A stretch of DNA of 64,000 nt, from positions 372,001 through 436,000 of the forward strand of contig JAUXVD010000008.1 in assembly GCA_030684575.1 (NCBI GenBank). The letters are read 5' to 3'. This document shows, piece after piece, positions 1-7,463 of this stretch (positions are counted from its first letter, which is position 1; every line of letters starts with the position of its first letter). Source of the DNA: Nitrospirota bacterium. Its GTDB lineage: Bacteria; Nitrospirota; Nitrospiria; Nitrospirales; Nitrospiraceae. Made by a program: the position numbers and the translations under genes. The notes below the pieces were generated by a model that was not told where the DNA came from, did no database searches, and was given only the letters and a program-made list of their open reading frames with translations.

Positions 1-185
1 TTCGGATCAGGCTGTATTCCAATCCTTCGACGAAGGCGCCGCATATCGTTGCGGTACCCTTGGTGAAATTGGTTGTCGACCAGATGCCGCTCAAGCTCGA
101 TTCCAAGAAGCCGGACGGTGCGGTCGTGTTCGATATGGATTTGCAAGGCACCGCGAATCGCAAATCGGTGCCAGGGGCACAGTAG
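1..185 (+). CDS. C-terminal end of an unrecognised protein (partial)
   Basis: The reading frame that starts at base 3 is open for 60 codons to the TAG at 183-185, so the window begins inside a gene. The visible tail has alternating hydrophobic and charged residues (VAVPLVKLVVDQMPLKLD) and ends NRKSVPGAQ. I do not recognise a family. Third-position GC preference fits a real gene. A different frame could hold a 74-residue ORF from base 73, but it is rich in Arg/Ser and looks like a shadow. A weak hairpin (arms 196-201 and 206-211) lies just after the stop. Confidence 0.5.
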   Translation, partial: RIRLYSNPSTKAPHIVAVPLVKLVVDQMPLKLDSKKPDGAVVFDMDLQGTANRKSVPGAQ

Positions 186-237
186 CCCTTTTCCCATGGC
201 CTGTAGGCCATCATTTCTGGCTGAACTTTGTCCGCAA

Positions 238-266
238 TTGACTCAACTGGTGCGACTCGTTAGCGT
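238..266 (+). promoter_or_regulatory. Candidate sigma-70 promoter for the DUF4412-like gene
   Basis: TTGACT at 238-243 and TAGCGT at 261-266 are separated by 17 bp. The -35 is five of six; the -10 is weak. Transcription would start near 273, giving a leader of about 40 nt with the strong Shine-Dalgarno AAAGGAGG before the ATG at 313. Confidence 0.3.
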
Positions 267-312
267 TCTCTTGATCAGCAGTCCAGACCGCTACTAAAGG
301 AGGAGAGAGACT

Positions 313-1062
313 ATGAATATGAAGCTCTTGCGATCGGTCGGTATGGCAGTATCGATGGTGGTGATGCCCTTGACGGTCAATGCGGCGCCCCCACCGGAAC
401 CGCGAGTGGACTATTCAGCCGATAGCACGATGGAGGTGGACGGGGGGATGACGTTGAAGTCTCACGTCTCCCATACACCGGGCAAGGAACGCATGGAGAT
501 GGGCGGGGCGGAGGGCAGTGTCACCATCATCCGCAAAGATAAGAAGGTGATGTGGCAGCTGATGGGGGATATGTATATGGAGATGCCCCTGGATCAGTCG
601 AATGCGTCCGATCTCAGCGGCATGGATGTGGAACAGACGACCGTCGGTGAAGAAACGATCAACGGGATCAAGACCACTAAATCCAAAGTCATTGCGACGA
701 AGAAGGACGGGTCGAAGTTCGGCGGATTTTTCTGGACGACCAAGGATGGAATCACGGTGAAGATGGATCTCCTGTCCAAGGAGGGTGACAAGAAAATTCG
801 GATGGCGAGCGAATTGACCAACCTGAAGATCGAGAAGCAGGATCCGGCGCTGTTCGAGATTCCCGCCGGCTATACCAAGAACGACATGGGAGCCATGATG
901 GGGCAGGGCGGCATGCCGAACATGCGCGATATGATGAAGAGCGCGGAGCAGGAGCCGGCGAAAGACCAACGACGGAGTCGAGACAAAGCCAAGAGTAAAA
1001 GCGCGGACAATGAAGAGACGATCGATATGAACAAGATGCTGAAAGGCCTGTTGGGCCGATAA
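313..1062 (+). CDS. Secreted DUF4412-like protein
   Basis: A 249-residue protein with a clear signal peptide (residues 1-25, ending VNAAP) and therefore periplasmic or outer-membrane-facing. The body has the pattern of DUF4412/LolA-like beta proteins: a strand with STMEVDGGMTLKS, a Met-rich stretch (MWQLMGDMYMEMPL, about residues 78-91), then a conserved ending IPAGYTKNDM near residue 192. Residues 195-240 are Met/Gly- then Lys/Arg-rich and probably disordered. An ideal Shine-Dalgarno (AAAGGAGG) fixes the start. The next gene follows after 14 bp and is also secreted, so the two are likely co-transcribed. The family has no established reaction; metal or lipid binding is only a guess from the fold. 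Confidence 0.7.
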   Translation: MNMKLLRSVGMAVSMVVMPLTVNAAPPPEPRVDYSADSTMEVDGGMTLKSHVSHTPGKERMEMGGAEGSVTIIRKDKKVMWQLMGDMYMEMPLDQSNASDLSGMDVEQTTVGEETINGIKTTKSKVIATKKDGSKFGGFFWTTKDGITVKMDLLSKEGDKKIRMASELTNLKIEKQDPALFEIPAGYTKNDMGAMMGQGGMPNMRDMMKSAEQEPAKDQRRSRDKAKSKSADNEETIDMNKMLKGLLGR

Positions 1063-1076
1063 CGGAGGATGGCACG

Positions 1077-2054
1077 ATGATTCTGCTCAGACTGTTCTGC
1101 GGTGCATTGCTGCTTCTCGCTCTGACGGCTCCCTCCGTCCGCGCGGACGATATCTGTGTGGGCGATGTCGAAGAGAAGGCTGCCAAGACGCAGGTCGCCG
1201 CCCTGAATAAAGTTGAAAAAACTGGCTCGCCTGCTGAATTGTTTGTGGCGTATCGCGCTATTGCGGGGAACGACTGTATCGACCGGTACGATAAGAATGC
1301 TCAGGTCAGGGCGAAGGCGAACCTTCCGAAACTCGGTCGTGATTTGGCCAAGGCAGCCGAAGGGAAGGGGATCTTGTATTCAGGTGAGCCGGTACGGGCC
1401 GACGGGCGGACATCCGCCTTCCGGTATTTTGAGGACATGGGAGAGTATACCGAAGCCAACCGGGTGATGCTGAAAGCCGCGCAGGCCAAACCGGACGATA
1501 TGGCGTTATTCAAGGCTGCATGGAATGTCGACAATGGCCGCTCTGGTTCCAGTGATCCCAAGTCGGGCGAGCGACAACCCTATGTCTTGCCTTCAGCGTA
1601 TCGTCAGGAGCTTGAGAAAATTGCTTCGGTCAACGCCGACCGGCTCATGAAGGCCGAGGAAAAGGATGCCCAGGGCCTGTCCGGTGGGGCAGCGGAGGTT
1701 GCGAAGGCGGCCATGGGTTCGCTTGAGAATTTGAGGAAGGCCGCCGACTGGATGAAGTTTTTGCCAAACGGCGACAAGTCGGCCAAGGTCAGGGCCGAGC
1801 AACGAGGGGATACCGTCATGGCGCGGCCTGACCCGATGTTCACCCAGATGCATGCCAGGATGTATTACGAATTCGCGGACTCTGTGAAGGCGAAGGAGAA
1901 GGCCGCACAGCTCGACAAGAAGATGGAAGCGTCGGGGCGTGCGGGGGAGAAGTCCGGCGAGAAACTAAAAAGCTCGATCACGCAACAGAGCGAAGCGGAT
2001 CAGAAGAAGTTCAAGGATAAGAAGGCCGATCTCGAGAAAGAACTGGGCTTTTGA
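1077..2054 (+). CDS. Secreted protein of unknown function with C-terminal coiled coil
   Basis: A 325-residue protein with a signal peptide (MILLRLFCGALLLLALTAPS, cleavage after VRA near residue 23). After a short Cys-containing start (DDICVGD), the middle is helical with possible helical-repeat character (residues 80-200). The last 60 residues are Lys/Glu/Gln-rich and predicted coiled coil. I do not recognise the family. It sits 14 bp after the DUF4412-like gene with AACGGAGG as ribosome-binding site, so the two probably form a secreted pair. Confidence 0.65.
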   Translation: MILLRLFCGALLLLALTAPSVRADDICVGDVEEKAAKTQVAALNKVEKTGSPAELFVAYRAIAGNDCIDRYDKNAQVRAKANLPKLGRDLAKAAEGKGILYSGEPVRADGRTSAFRYFEDMGEYTEANRVMLKAAQAKPDDMALFKAAWNVDNGRSGSSDPKSGERQPYVLPSAYRQELEKIASVNADRLMKAEEKDAQGLSGGAAEVAKAAMGSLENLRKAADWMKFLPNGDKSAKVRAEQRGDTVMARPDPMFTQMHARMYYEFADSVKAKEKAAQLDKKMEASGRAGEKSGEKLKSSITQQSEADQKKFKDKKADLEKELGF

Positions 2055-2154
2055 CGATGCGCACGCGCAGCAGAGTTTCTCGATGAATTAGAACGATAAG
2101 CGGTTCTTAGAAAAACCCTGGGCAGGGTTACCCCCATCGTTCAGAGCCCGGATA

Positions 2155-2193
2155 TCACGATCGACCCTTCCGTAAAGAAAGGGTCGATCGTGA
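2155..2193. repeat. Perfect 15-bp-arm inverted repeat in intergenic DNA
   Basis: Arms 2155-2169 and 2179-2193 are exact reverse complements, with a 9-nt loop. It lies 100 bp after the secreted coiled-coil gene and about 160 bp before the lipoprotein gene. No T-run follows on either strand, so it is not a textbook intrinsic terminator. It could be a transcript 3' end stabiliser or a protein-binding palindrome. Confidence 0.6.
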
Positions 2194-2350
2194 ATGCCCC
2201 GTCCAATCACGGTCGCCTTCGTGGGCCTATTTCCAATCGCTTCCTTCCCCACCCTCTGGTAGCATAGCCAGGCTTGTTCTTCTTCGACAGCGGGAGTAGG
2301 ATCGCCCTCGTCCGGGATCCATTGTTCTTATTAACAGGAGGGGTGGCACC

Positions 2351-2734
2351 ATGGCAGATCGGGCAGTGAGCGTATTAGGCTTCGTCGCCTTAGTGGGAAT
2401 GCTGGTTGGCGGTTGCGCGAGTGAGGGAACGATGGGGTCGACAGGTGCCGGGGCGTCCGGGCAGGCCAGCCCGTTGGACGTCTGTTTGGCAGGAATTTCG
2501 TCCTCGGCTTCAGCGGGGACCAAGCAGGTTGCAGAAGAAAGCTGCAGGCGGGATTCATCAGTCAGAATGAGCATTATCGGTGCGGCGACGGCGAAGAGCA
2601 ACGATCGGGCGGCTTCGGGAACCCCGGGCGATTCTCTAGATGCTTGTATGGGGCGTATCCCCAAGGATGCCAGCGTGGGTCAGAAGATGTTGGCGGAGGA
2701 AAGCTGCAAACGCGATCAGGCCACTCGACGATAA
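2351..2734 (+). CDS. Small lipoprotein with an internal duplication
   Basis: A 127-residue protein with an N-terminal hydrophobic segment and lipobox (LVGGC, Cys about residue 24), so a predicted lipoprotein. The mature part contains two copies of the same unit: LDVCLAGISSSASAGTKQVA followed by EESCRRD (residues 46-72), and LDACMGRIPKDASVGQKMLA followed by EESCKRD (residues 97-123). Each unit has two Cys about 21 residues apart, suggesting one disulfide per unit. The Shine-Dalgarno ACAGGAGGGG precedes the ATG. I do not recognise a named family. Confidence 0.7.
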   Translation: MADRAVSVLGFVALVGMLVGGCASEGTMGSTGAGASGQASPLDVCLAGISSSASAGTKQVAEESCRRDSSVRMSIIGAATAKSNDRAASGTPGDSLDACMGRIPKDASVGQKMLAEESCKRDQATRR

Positions 2735-2753
2735 GTCAGTTCAGTCTTTGTGT

Positions 2754-2783
2754 CTGGGGGACGGCTGGACGGCCGTCTCCCAG
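2754..2783 (+). terminator. Hairpin after the lipoprotein gene
   Basis: Arms 2754-2765 and 2772-2783 form a 12-bp GC-rich stem with one G-U pair and a 6-nt loop, 20 bp after the stop codon. No U-tract follows, so it may be a weak terminator or a 3' stabilising stem. Confidence 0.4.
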
Positions 2784-2979
2784 AGCGTGACCTCGCTGGA
2801 GGCTCTCACGATTTGATAGGGACGTTGGTCTTTCTCTCCTCTGCTGCTCCTTCCTTTTCCCTCCCTGTTTCAGGCTGAGATACACCATTGATCTCGTATC
2901 CCAATCCTCTTACGCTGGGTTATTGCATCGGCGCAACGGCCGTAGCACACATGAAAGATTCGGACGTAAGGCAGTAGAG

Positions 2980-3588
2980 ATGCTGATGGCGAAGAAGGTA
3001 TTTTCTCAAGGATCTCGCGGCAATCGTTTAGATGCTGTGAAGCCCAGCGTTGCGATGGTGGTGCTGTGTCTCATGCTGGGAGCCTGTGCGGGAGTGGATT
3101 CGAGGGGTGCGCTCCAGACGGTCGCGGCGGTGGATCTCTCTCGTTACGCCGGCACGTGGTATGAAATTGCGCGGCTCCCGATGTGGTTTCAGCGTCACTG
3201 CGTAGATTCCAAGGCGGTCTATTTCATCCGTCCGGATGGGGCAGTCGGTGTGCATAATGAATGTGTGACGGATACCGGCGGGTTCGAGCAGGCAGAGGGA
3301 GTCGCGAGGGTGGTCGATCCCAAGACGAATGCTCGTCTTACGGTCGTATTCGATAACTGGTTCGCGCGGCTGTTTGGTTCATCTCGTGACGGGAACTATT
3401 GGATTCTTGATCTCGACGTGGAGTATCGGACGGCGATAGTGGGGACACCTGATCGGCGATACCTCTGGATCCTGTCTCGGACCCCTCAGCTGGATGAGCC
3501 GACCTATCGTGGCCTGGTGGAGCGGGCGCGACAGTTGGGGTATCCTGTGTCGGATCTCATGACAGCTCGTCGTCCCGCTTCTTCGTGA
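2980..3588 (+). CDS. blc: Lipocalin lipoprotein, Blc family
   Basis: Bacterial lipocalins sit on the outer membrane and bind lipids such as lysophospholipids. The protein has a hydrophobic segment with lipobox (LMLGAC), then the lipocalin signature GTWYEIARLPMWFQ, the NECVTDTGG region, and YWILDLDVEYRTAIVGTPDRRYLWILSR, which matches the third structurally conserved region. Length (about 200 residues) is normal. ATG at 2980 has AAGG upstream, but leaves a long n-region. A GTG at 3037 would give a tighter signal (MKPSVAMVVLCLMLGAC) without a good ribosome site, so the start is uncertain. It stands alone, with an aldo/keto reductase 58 bp downstream. Confidence 0.88.
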   Translation: MLMAKKVFSQGSRGNRLDAVKPSVAMVVLCLMLGACAGVDSRGALQTVAAVDLSRYAGTWYEIARLPMWFQRHCVDSKAVYFIRPDGAVGVHNECVTDTGGFEQAEGVARVVDPKTNARLTVVFDNWFARLFGSSRDGNYWILDLDVEYRTAIVGTPDRRYLWILSRTPQLDEPTYRGLVERARQLGYPVSDLMTARRPASS

Positions 3589-3646
3589 AGCTTGACATCA
3601 TAAATCTGGCAGGCATCAGGAGCCTGGTCATCATGGAGAATCGCGT

Positions 3647-4486
3647 ATGTCTTTGACTGCCTATAATAATGTGTCGGTTCCTTCGTTCATGTATGGCACC
3701 GCGTGGAAAAAAGAGGCGACGACGCAGTTGGTGCAGGTTGCCGTGGAGGCTGGTTTCACGGCCATCGACACGGCGAATCAACTGATTCATTATCAGGAGG
3801 CTCTAGTGGGAGAGGCGTTGTTGGTCCTCGCGCAGCAAGGGGTTACGCGAGACCGGCTCTTTCTCCAGACCAAGTTTACCTCGACGAATGGTCAGGATCA
3901 TCGGACTCCCTATGATGCCTCGGCTGATCTCACGACCCAGGTGACGCAGTCCTTCGACAGCTCGTTGGTCCATCTACACACCGACTATCTCGATTCCTAT
4001 GTCTTGCATGGGCCCTATCAGCGGCAGGGCTTGGGCGCGGCGGACCGTGAGGTCTGGGCTGCCATCGAAGGGCTCTATCGGTCAGGGAAAACCAAAATGA
4101 TCGGCATCAGCAATGTTACGGCTGAGCAACTCACCCAGCTCTGTGCCGAAGCGGCCGTGAAACCGATGATGGTGCAGAATCGCTGTTATGCCGCACTCGG
4201 ATGGGATAAAGCGGTACGGGAGATTTGCCGGGCTCACGGCATCATCTATCAAGGGTTTTCGTTGTTGACCGCGAATCAAGGCATCTTTGCCGAACCAGCC
4301 ATTCGGGCTATCGCCCAACGGCTAGGGGCTGGGCTGGCCCAGGTTGTCTTTCGGTTTGCGATGCAGGTCGGGATGCTCCCACTGACCGGCACCACGAATC
4401 CGCAGCACATGAAAGAAGATCTCCAGGCTGAGCAGCTCGCCCTGACAGAAGAAGACATGCAGGTGATCGAAACGATCGGGATATAA
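3647..4486 (+). CDS. Aldo/keto reductase
   Basis: A 279-residue cytosolic NAD(P)H-dependent oxidoreductase of the AKR superfamily (TIM barrel). The catalytic tetrad is visible: Asp in AIDTAN, Tyr in IHYQE, Lys in LQTKF and His in YVLHGP. The C-terminal phosphate-binding region is IPLTGTTNP-like (MLPLTGTTNPQHM). Length is typical. Start ATG is preceded by ATGGAGAA at good spacing. It resembles plant/fungal-type small AKRs more than 2,5-diketogluconate reductases, and the substrate cannot be told from sequence. It ends 36 bp before a palindromic repeat element. Confidence 0.85.
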   Translation: MSLTAYNNVSVPSFMYGTAWKKEATTQLVQVAVEAGFTAIDTANQLIHYQEALVGEALLVLAQQGVTRDRLFLQTKFTSTNGQDHRTPYDASADLTTQVTQSFDSSLVHLHTDYLDSYVLHGPYQRQGLGAADREVWAAIEGLYRSGKTKMIGISNVTAEQLTQLCAEAAVKPMMVQNRCYAALGWDKAVREICRAHGIIYQGFSLLTANQGIFAEPAIRAIAQRLGAGLAQVVFRFAMQVGMLPLTGTTNPQHMKEDLQAEQLALTEEDMQVIETIGI

Positions 4487-4521
4487 GCTTAAAGTTTAGC
4501 AGGGTGCGTGAGCACTTGCCG

Positions 4522-4644
4522 CAGGATGCTCAAAAAGGCCGCCCAGCAAGGCCGCAGCGAGCGAAGGGGTGAGGCGTGCCCTTGTGGTACGTTGAGCCTC
4601 TTCGTGAAGCGAGAACGCCGCTGGAGGCATTTTTCAGCTTCCTG
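4522..4644. repeat. 123-bp imperfect palindromic intergenic element
   Basis: The ends (4522-4547 and 4620-4644) are imperfect reverse complements of each other, and internal parts (GAGCGAAGGGGTGAGGCGT versus the complement of the CTCTTCG...GCGAG stretch) also pair, so the whole element can fold into one long broken hairpin. It fills the gap between two convergent genes and abuts the stop codon of the ABC exporter at 4645. I associate sequences of this type with dispersed repeats of Nitrospira genomes, from memory. It may act as a bidirectional transcription end or be a non-autonomous mobile repeat. Confidence 0.6.
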
Positions 4645-6375
4645 TTATGCCGGAAGCTCGGTCAGCCGCAGGGTGTAGAGGTATTGGTACAGTCCTTTAC
4701 GGTCGATGAGCTCGGCATGGGTGCCGGTTTCAACGAGGCGGCCCTTATTGAGCACGAGGATGCGGTCGGCTCGTTGGATAGTGGTCAAGCGATGGGCGAT
4801 CACAAAGGTCGTTCGGCCTTTCATGAGTTGCTCCAGCGCTTCCTGGACGAGCCGCTCCGATTCACTGTCGAGGGCGGAGGTCGCCTCATCTAACAACAAG
4901 ATCCGTGGATTTTTCACAATGGCCCTGGCGATGGCGATGCGTTGCCGCTGCCCGCCTGAGACGTTGATGCCTTTTTCCCCCACGACGGTCTGGTACTGAT
5001 CCGGGAAGCTCATGATGAAGTCGTGGGCATGGGCCGACCGGCTGGCCGCGATGACCTCCTCCTCCGTCGCTTCTCTGTTGCCATAACGAATATTGTCGAG
5101 AATCGTCCCGCCGAATAGGATCGTTTCTTGCGGAACCAGCGCGATCTGTCGATACCAGCTATCCATGGTGACTTGGCGGAGATCCTGTCCGTCGATCGTG
5201 ATGCGCCCTTCCGTGGGATCGTAGAAGCGGTGGAGCAAGTTCATCACGGTTGTTTTCCCGGCGCCGGTGGGACCGACGATAGCGACGAGTTCGCCCGGCT
5301 TGGCTTCGAACGAAATATCCGTCAAGACTGGCTGCCGTGGGTCGTAGGCAAAGCCGATGTGCTCCGCCCGGATATGTCCCGAGACGGTGGACAGCGACGT
5401 GGCCGTGGGGGAGTCGCTCACTTCGGAATGGGTGTCCAGAATTTCGAAGACCCGTTGTGTGGCGCCCTGCGCTTCCCTGATTTGTGCGAACACGCGGGCG
5501 GCGGAACTGAACGGACCGATCAGGATGCCGGCAAAGAGGACGAAGGCGAAGAGGTCGCCGGGCGACACGGTTCCGTCGATAACCTGAATGCCCCCGTACC
5601 ACAAGACTGCGGCGGCGGCGGAGAAGGTGAGGAGGCTGATGACGGGGACGAAGACCGCCATGATGTTCGCCCGTTGCATCGTCAATGACAAGGTCTGTTC
5701 GACTTGTGTGGAAAATCTGGTTTCTTCTCGTTCTGTTTGTACGAAAGACTTTACGATGCGGATGCCGGAGATCACTTCTTCGATCAAGGTGCTCAAGGCC
5801 GCAGTCTGGTCTTGAATCGAGGTCGAGAGGGATTTCAGTCTGCGGCCGAAAAATTTCGCCACGAGGACGAGTAATGGGAGCAGAACCAGGATCAACAGGC
5901 ACAGCCGCCAATTCATCATCAGTAAGAACGTGATCCCTCCGACGAAGGTCACGAGCTGTTTCGCGCTGTCGATCGGCGTTTCCGTGACAACGGATTGGAT
6001 GATCGTGACGTCGTTCATGAGCCGTGAGAGGAGTTCTCCTGTGCGCCGACGGGCAAAGAAGCTGACGGAGAGGGTATGCAGATGTTTAAAGAGGTGCTGG
6101 CGGAAATTGGCAACGATGCGCTGGGAAATCCAGGCGGTCAGATAACTGTGGCCCATCGAGCAGAGGCCTTGGAGGAGGACGAGTCCGAGAAAGAGGGTGA
6201 TCAACTCCGTCATTCTGGACTGGTCGTGCTGGACGGTAATGACGTCCCATAACGTGCCGGCTAACCGCAGCAGGGCCAGATTAATCGCGGCGACCGCCAT
6301 GACCAGAAGGCCTGCGAGGGCCATACGGGACAGATAGGGTTTCAGGAACGGGAGAAATCGTGAGAAGGTGGACAT
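4645..6375 (-). CDS. ABC exporter, fused membrane and ATPase domains (MsbA-like)
   Basis: A 576-residue half-transporter. Residues 1-300 form the six-helix exporter domain (first helices MALAGLLVMAVAAINLALL and ITLFLGLVLLQGL); residues 335-570 form the ATPase. Seen motifs: Walker A GPTGAGKTT, signature NVSGGQRQR, Walker B RILLLDEATSALD and H-loop IAHRL. The family includes lipid A/phospholipid flippase MsbA and multidrug exporters, and acts as a homodimer in the inner membrane. Length equals MsbA. No LPS genes are beside it, so the substrate is open. It may be co-transcribed with the two small genes upstream on the same strand. Confidence 0.9.
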   Translation of the reverse strand: MSTFSRFLPFLKPYLSRMALAGLLVMAVAAINLALLRLAGTLWDVITVQHDQSRMTELITLFLGLVLLQGLCSMGHSYLTAWISQRIVANFRQHLFKHLHTLSVSFFARRRTGELLSRLMNDVTIIQSVVTETPIDSAKQLVTFVGGITFLLMMNWRLCLLILVLLPLLVLVAKFFGRRLKSLSTSIQDQTAALSTLIEEVISGIRIVKSFVQTEREETRFSTQVEQTLSLTMQRANIMAVFVPVISLLTFSAAAAVLWYGGIQVIDGTVSPGDLFAFVLFAGILIGPFSSAARVFAQIREAQGATQRVFEILDTHSEVSDSPTATSLSTVSGHIRAEHIGFAYDPRQPVLTDISFEAKPGELVAIVGPTGAGKTTVMNLLHRFYDPTEGRITIDGQDLRQVTMDSWYRQIALVPQETILFGGTILDNIRYGNREATEEEVIAASRSAHAHDFIMSFPDQYQTVVGEKGINVSGGQRQRIAIARAIVKNPRILLLDEATSALDSESERLVQEALEQLMKGRTTFVIAHRLTTIQRADRILVLNKGRLVETGTHAELIDRKGLYQYLYTLRLTELPA

Positions 6376-6464
6376 GTTGAGGGACGATGGTAGAGGGGTG
6401 GCTGCGAATCACTCACGAAAGAGCGGTAGAGGCGACGTCTGAAGTCCCCTGGCAGAGTCGATCG

Positions 6465-6683
6465 CTACAGTTGAGCGATCGACTCAATCAGGTTCTTATT
6501 GACGGCTACGAACTCCGAGCGATCCTTATCATCGATCACCACGTCGGTGAGGCTGATAAAGAGGCGTTGCTCTTCGTTGATCGCATCGGACACACGATGT
6601 CTCATGGGAGGAATGAGGAAGTCGCCAACGTAGACGCAGTTCACAGTCCGGACGCGGATGCGAACCTTCTTGCCTTCGGGCAC
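6465..6683 (-). CDS. Small conserved protein, DUF6812-like
   Basis: A 72-residue protein starting at a GTG preceded by a strong GGAGGAGG. Its pattern is VRIRVRT...YVGDFLIPPMRHRVSDAINEE...FISLTDVVI then a C-terminal NKNLIESI motif. I recall this layout from small Nitrospira proteins of the DUF6812 type, but the match is from memory. It is soluble with beta-rich predicted structure, a little like a minimal PilZ barrel. It lies 29 bp downstream of the small ribosomal-protein gene, so probably in one transcript. Confidence 0.65.
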   Translation of the reverse strand: MPEGKKVRIRVRTVNCVYVGDFLIPPMRHRVSDAINEEQRLFISLTDVVIDDKDRSEFVAVNKNLIESIAQL

Positions 6684-6712
6684 CGACCCCTCCTCCCCGT
6701 TCTCGGGTGAGC

Positions 6713-6808
6713 CTAGCTCTTACGACGTTCGAATTTTTGACGCCGGCGAAGCTTCTTGTACTTGTGCTTGCGCATTTTCTTACGGCGTTTTTTCAAAACA
6801 CTGGACAT
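6713..6808 (-). CDS. 31-residue AURKAIP1/COX24-domain protein (bS22-like ribosomal protein)
   Basis: Too short for most gene finders. It reads MSSVLKKRRKKMRKHKYKKL and ends RRRQKFERRKS, with 19 Lys/Arg of 31. This matches the small basic AURKAIP1/COX24 domain family, which includes mycobacterial bS22 and mitochondrial mS38, bound to the small ribosomal subunit near the decoding region. The Shine-Dalgarno CAGGAGAG sits 7-8 nt before the ATG, and a plausible promoter lies upstream. Its downstream neighbour is the small DUF gene. The family match is by pattern and is strong for such a short protein. Confidence 0.85.
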   Translation of the reverse strand: MSSVLKKRRKKMRKHKYKKLRRRQKFERRKS

Positions 6809-6831
6809 GCGTTCTCTCCTGCGAAGGGGGG

Positions 6832-6860
6832 AGTGTAGAAGTTTCCGTCTCAAATTGCAA
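6832..6860 (-). promoter_or_regulatory. Candidate promoter for the bS22-like gene
   Basis: On the minus strand TTGCAA (6860-6855) and TACACT (6837-6832) are 17 bp apart. Each element matches four of six consensus bases. Transcription would start about 20 nt before the gene start. It is back to back with the promoter of the rightward lipoprotein gene. Confidence 0.4.
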
Positions 6861-6915
6861 GGCCATGAGCGGATTTAATTGGTCATGATCGCGGCGGATG
6901 CACTGTAGGGGACGC

Positions 6916-6944
6916 TTGACCTGCCTGATACCCATTCCTATACT
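6916..6944 (+). promoter_or_regulatory. Near-consensus sigma-70 promoter giving a leaderless start
   Basis: TTGACC (6916-6921) and TATACT (6939-6944) are 17 bp apart, five of six matches each. The start site expected 7 nt after the -10 falls on the ATG at 6951, and there is no Shine-Dalgarno before that ATG. The transcript is therefore predicted to be leaderless. Confidence 0.65.
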
Positions 6945-6950
6945 GCACGC

Positions 6951-7460
6951 ATGATGTCACCACACAAACTCTCACTGTTCCCCGTCTTGCTCTTCATCAG
7001 TTCAATCGTCTTGGTTGGCATCGGCTGTAGCGGAAAGACGATCCAATATCCCGAAGACCACGAACGGTATCTCCGTATCGACCGGGCGGTGGAATCGCTT
7101 CGTCAAGCCTATGTGAAGAAAGATGCGTCGGAACTGGCTGCAGTCATGATGCCGCTCGAACAGCTTGAGCGGTTGCAGGAAGAGGCGCGAGGCGATTTCG
7201 AGACGTATAGTGCCATGACGTTGGAGTTCTCGCTCGAGCGCATCATGATTGAAGGCGACGACATCGATGTCTTCGTGCATTGGCAGGGCCTGTGGAAAAA
7301 AGATGCGGACGATCCCGGCCTCCGGCAGCGAGGCCACACACGATTGCAGTGGGTCGGGACGAAGTCGGTTCTGTTACGCGGGGTTCAAGGCGATTCTCCC
7401 TTCGGGATGAAAGCTCGACAGGCCACGGCCGATTCCACTCATACTCCCAAGAAGAAATAA
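6951..7460 (+). CDS. Lipoprotein of unknown function
   Basis: A 169-residue protein with a hydrophobic N-terminus and lipobox (LVGIGC, Cys near residue 26). The mature part, from YLRIDRAVESLRQAYVKKDA through VHWQGLWKKD to VLLRG, has the helix-then-sheet pattern of small NTF2-like proteins, though I cannot name the family. The end is a Thr/Lys-rich tail. The start coincides with the predicted transcription start of a strong promoter. nadB starts 3 bp after its stop, so the two are one operon. Confidence 0.7.
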   Translation: MMSPHKLSLFPVLLFISSIVLVGIGCSGKTIQYPEDHERYLRIDRAVESLRQAYVKKDASELAAVMMPLEQLERLQEEARGDFETYSAMTLEFSLERIMIEGDDIDVFVHWQGLWKKDADDPGLRQRGHTRLQWVGTKSVLLRGVQGDSPFGMKARQATADSTHTPKKK

Positions 7461-7463
7461 TCT

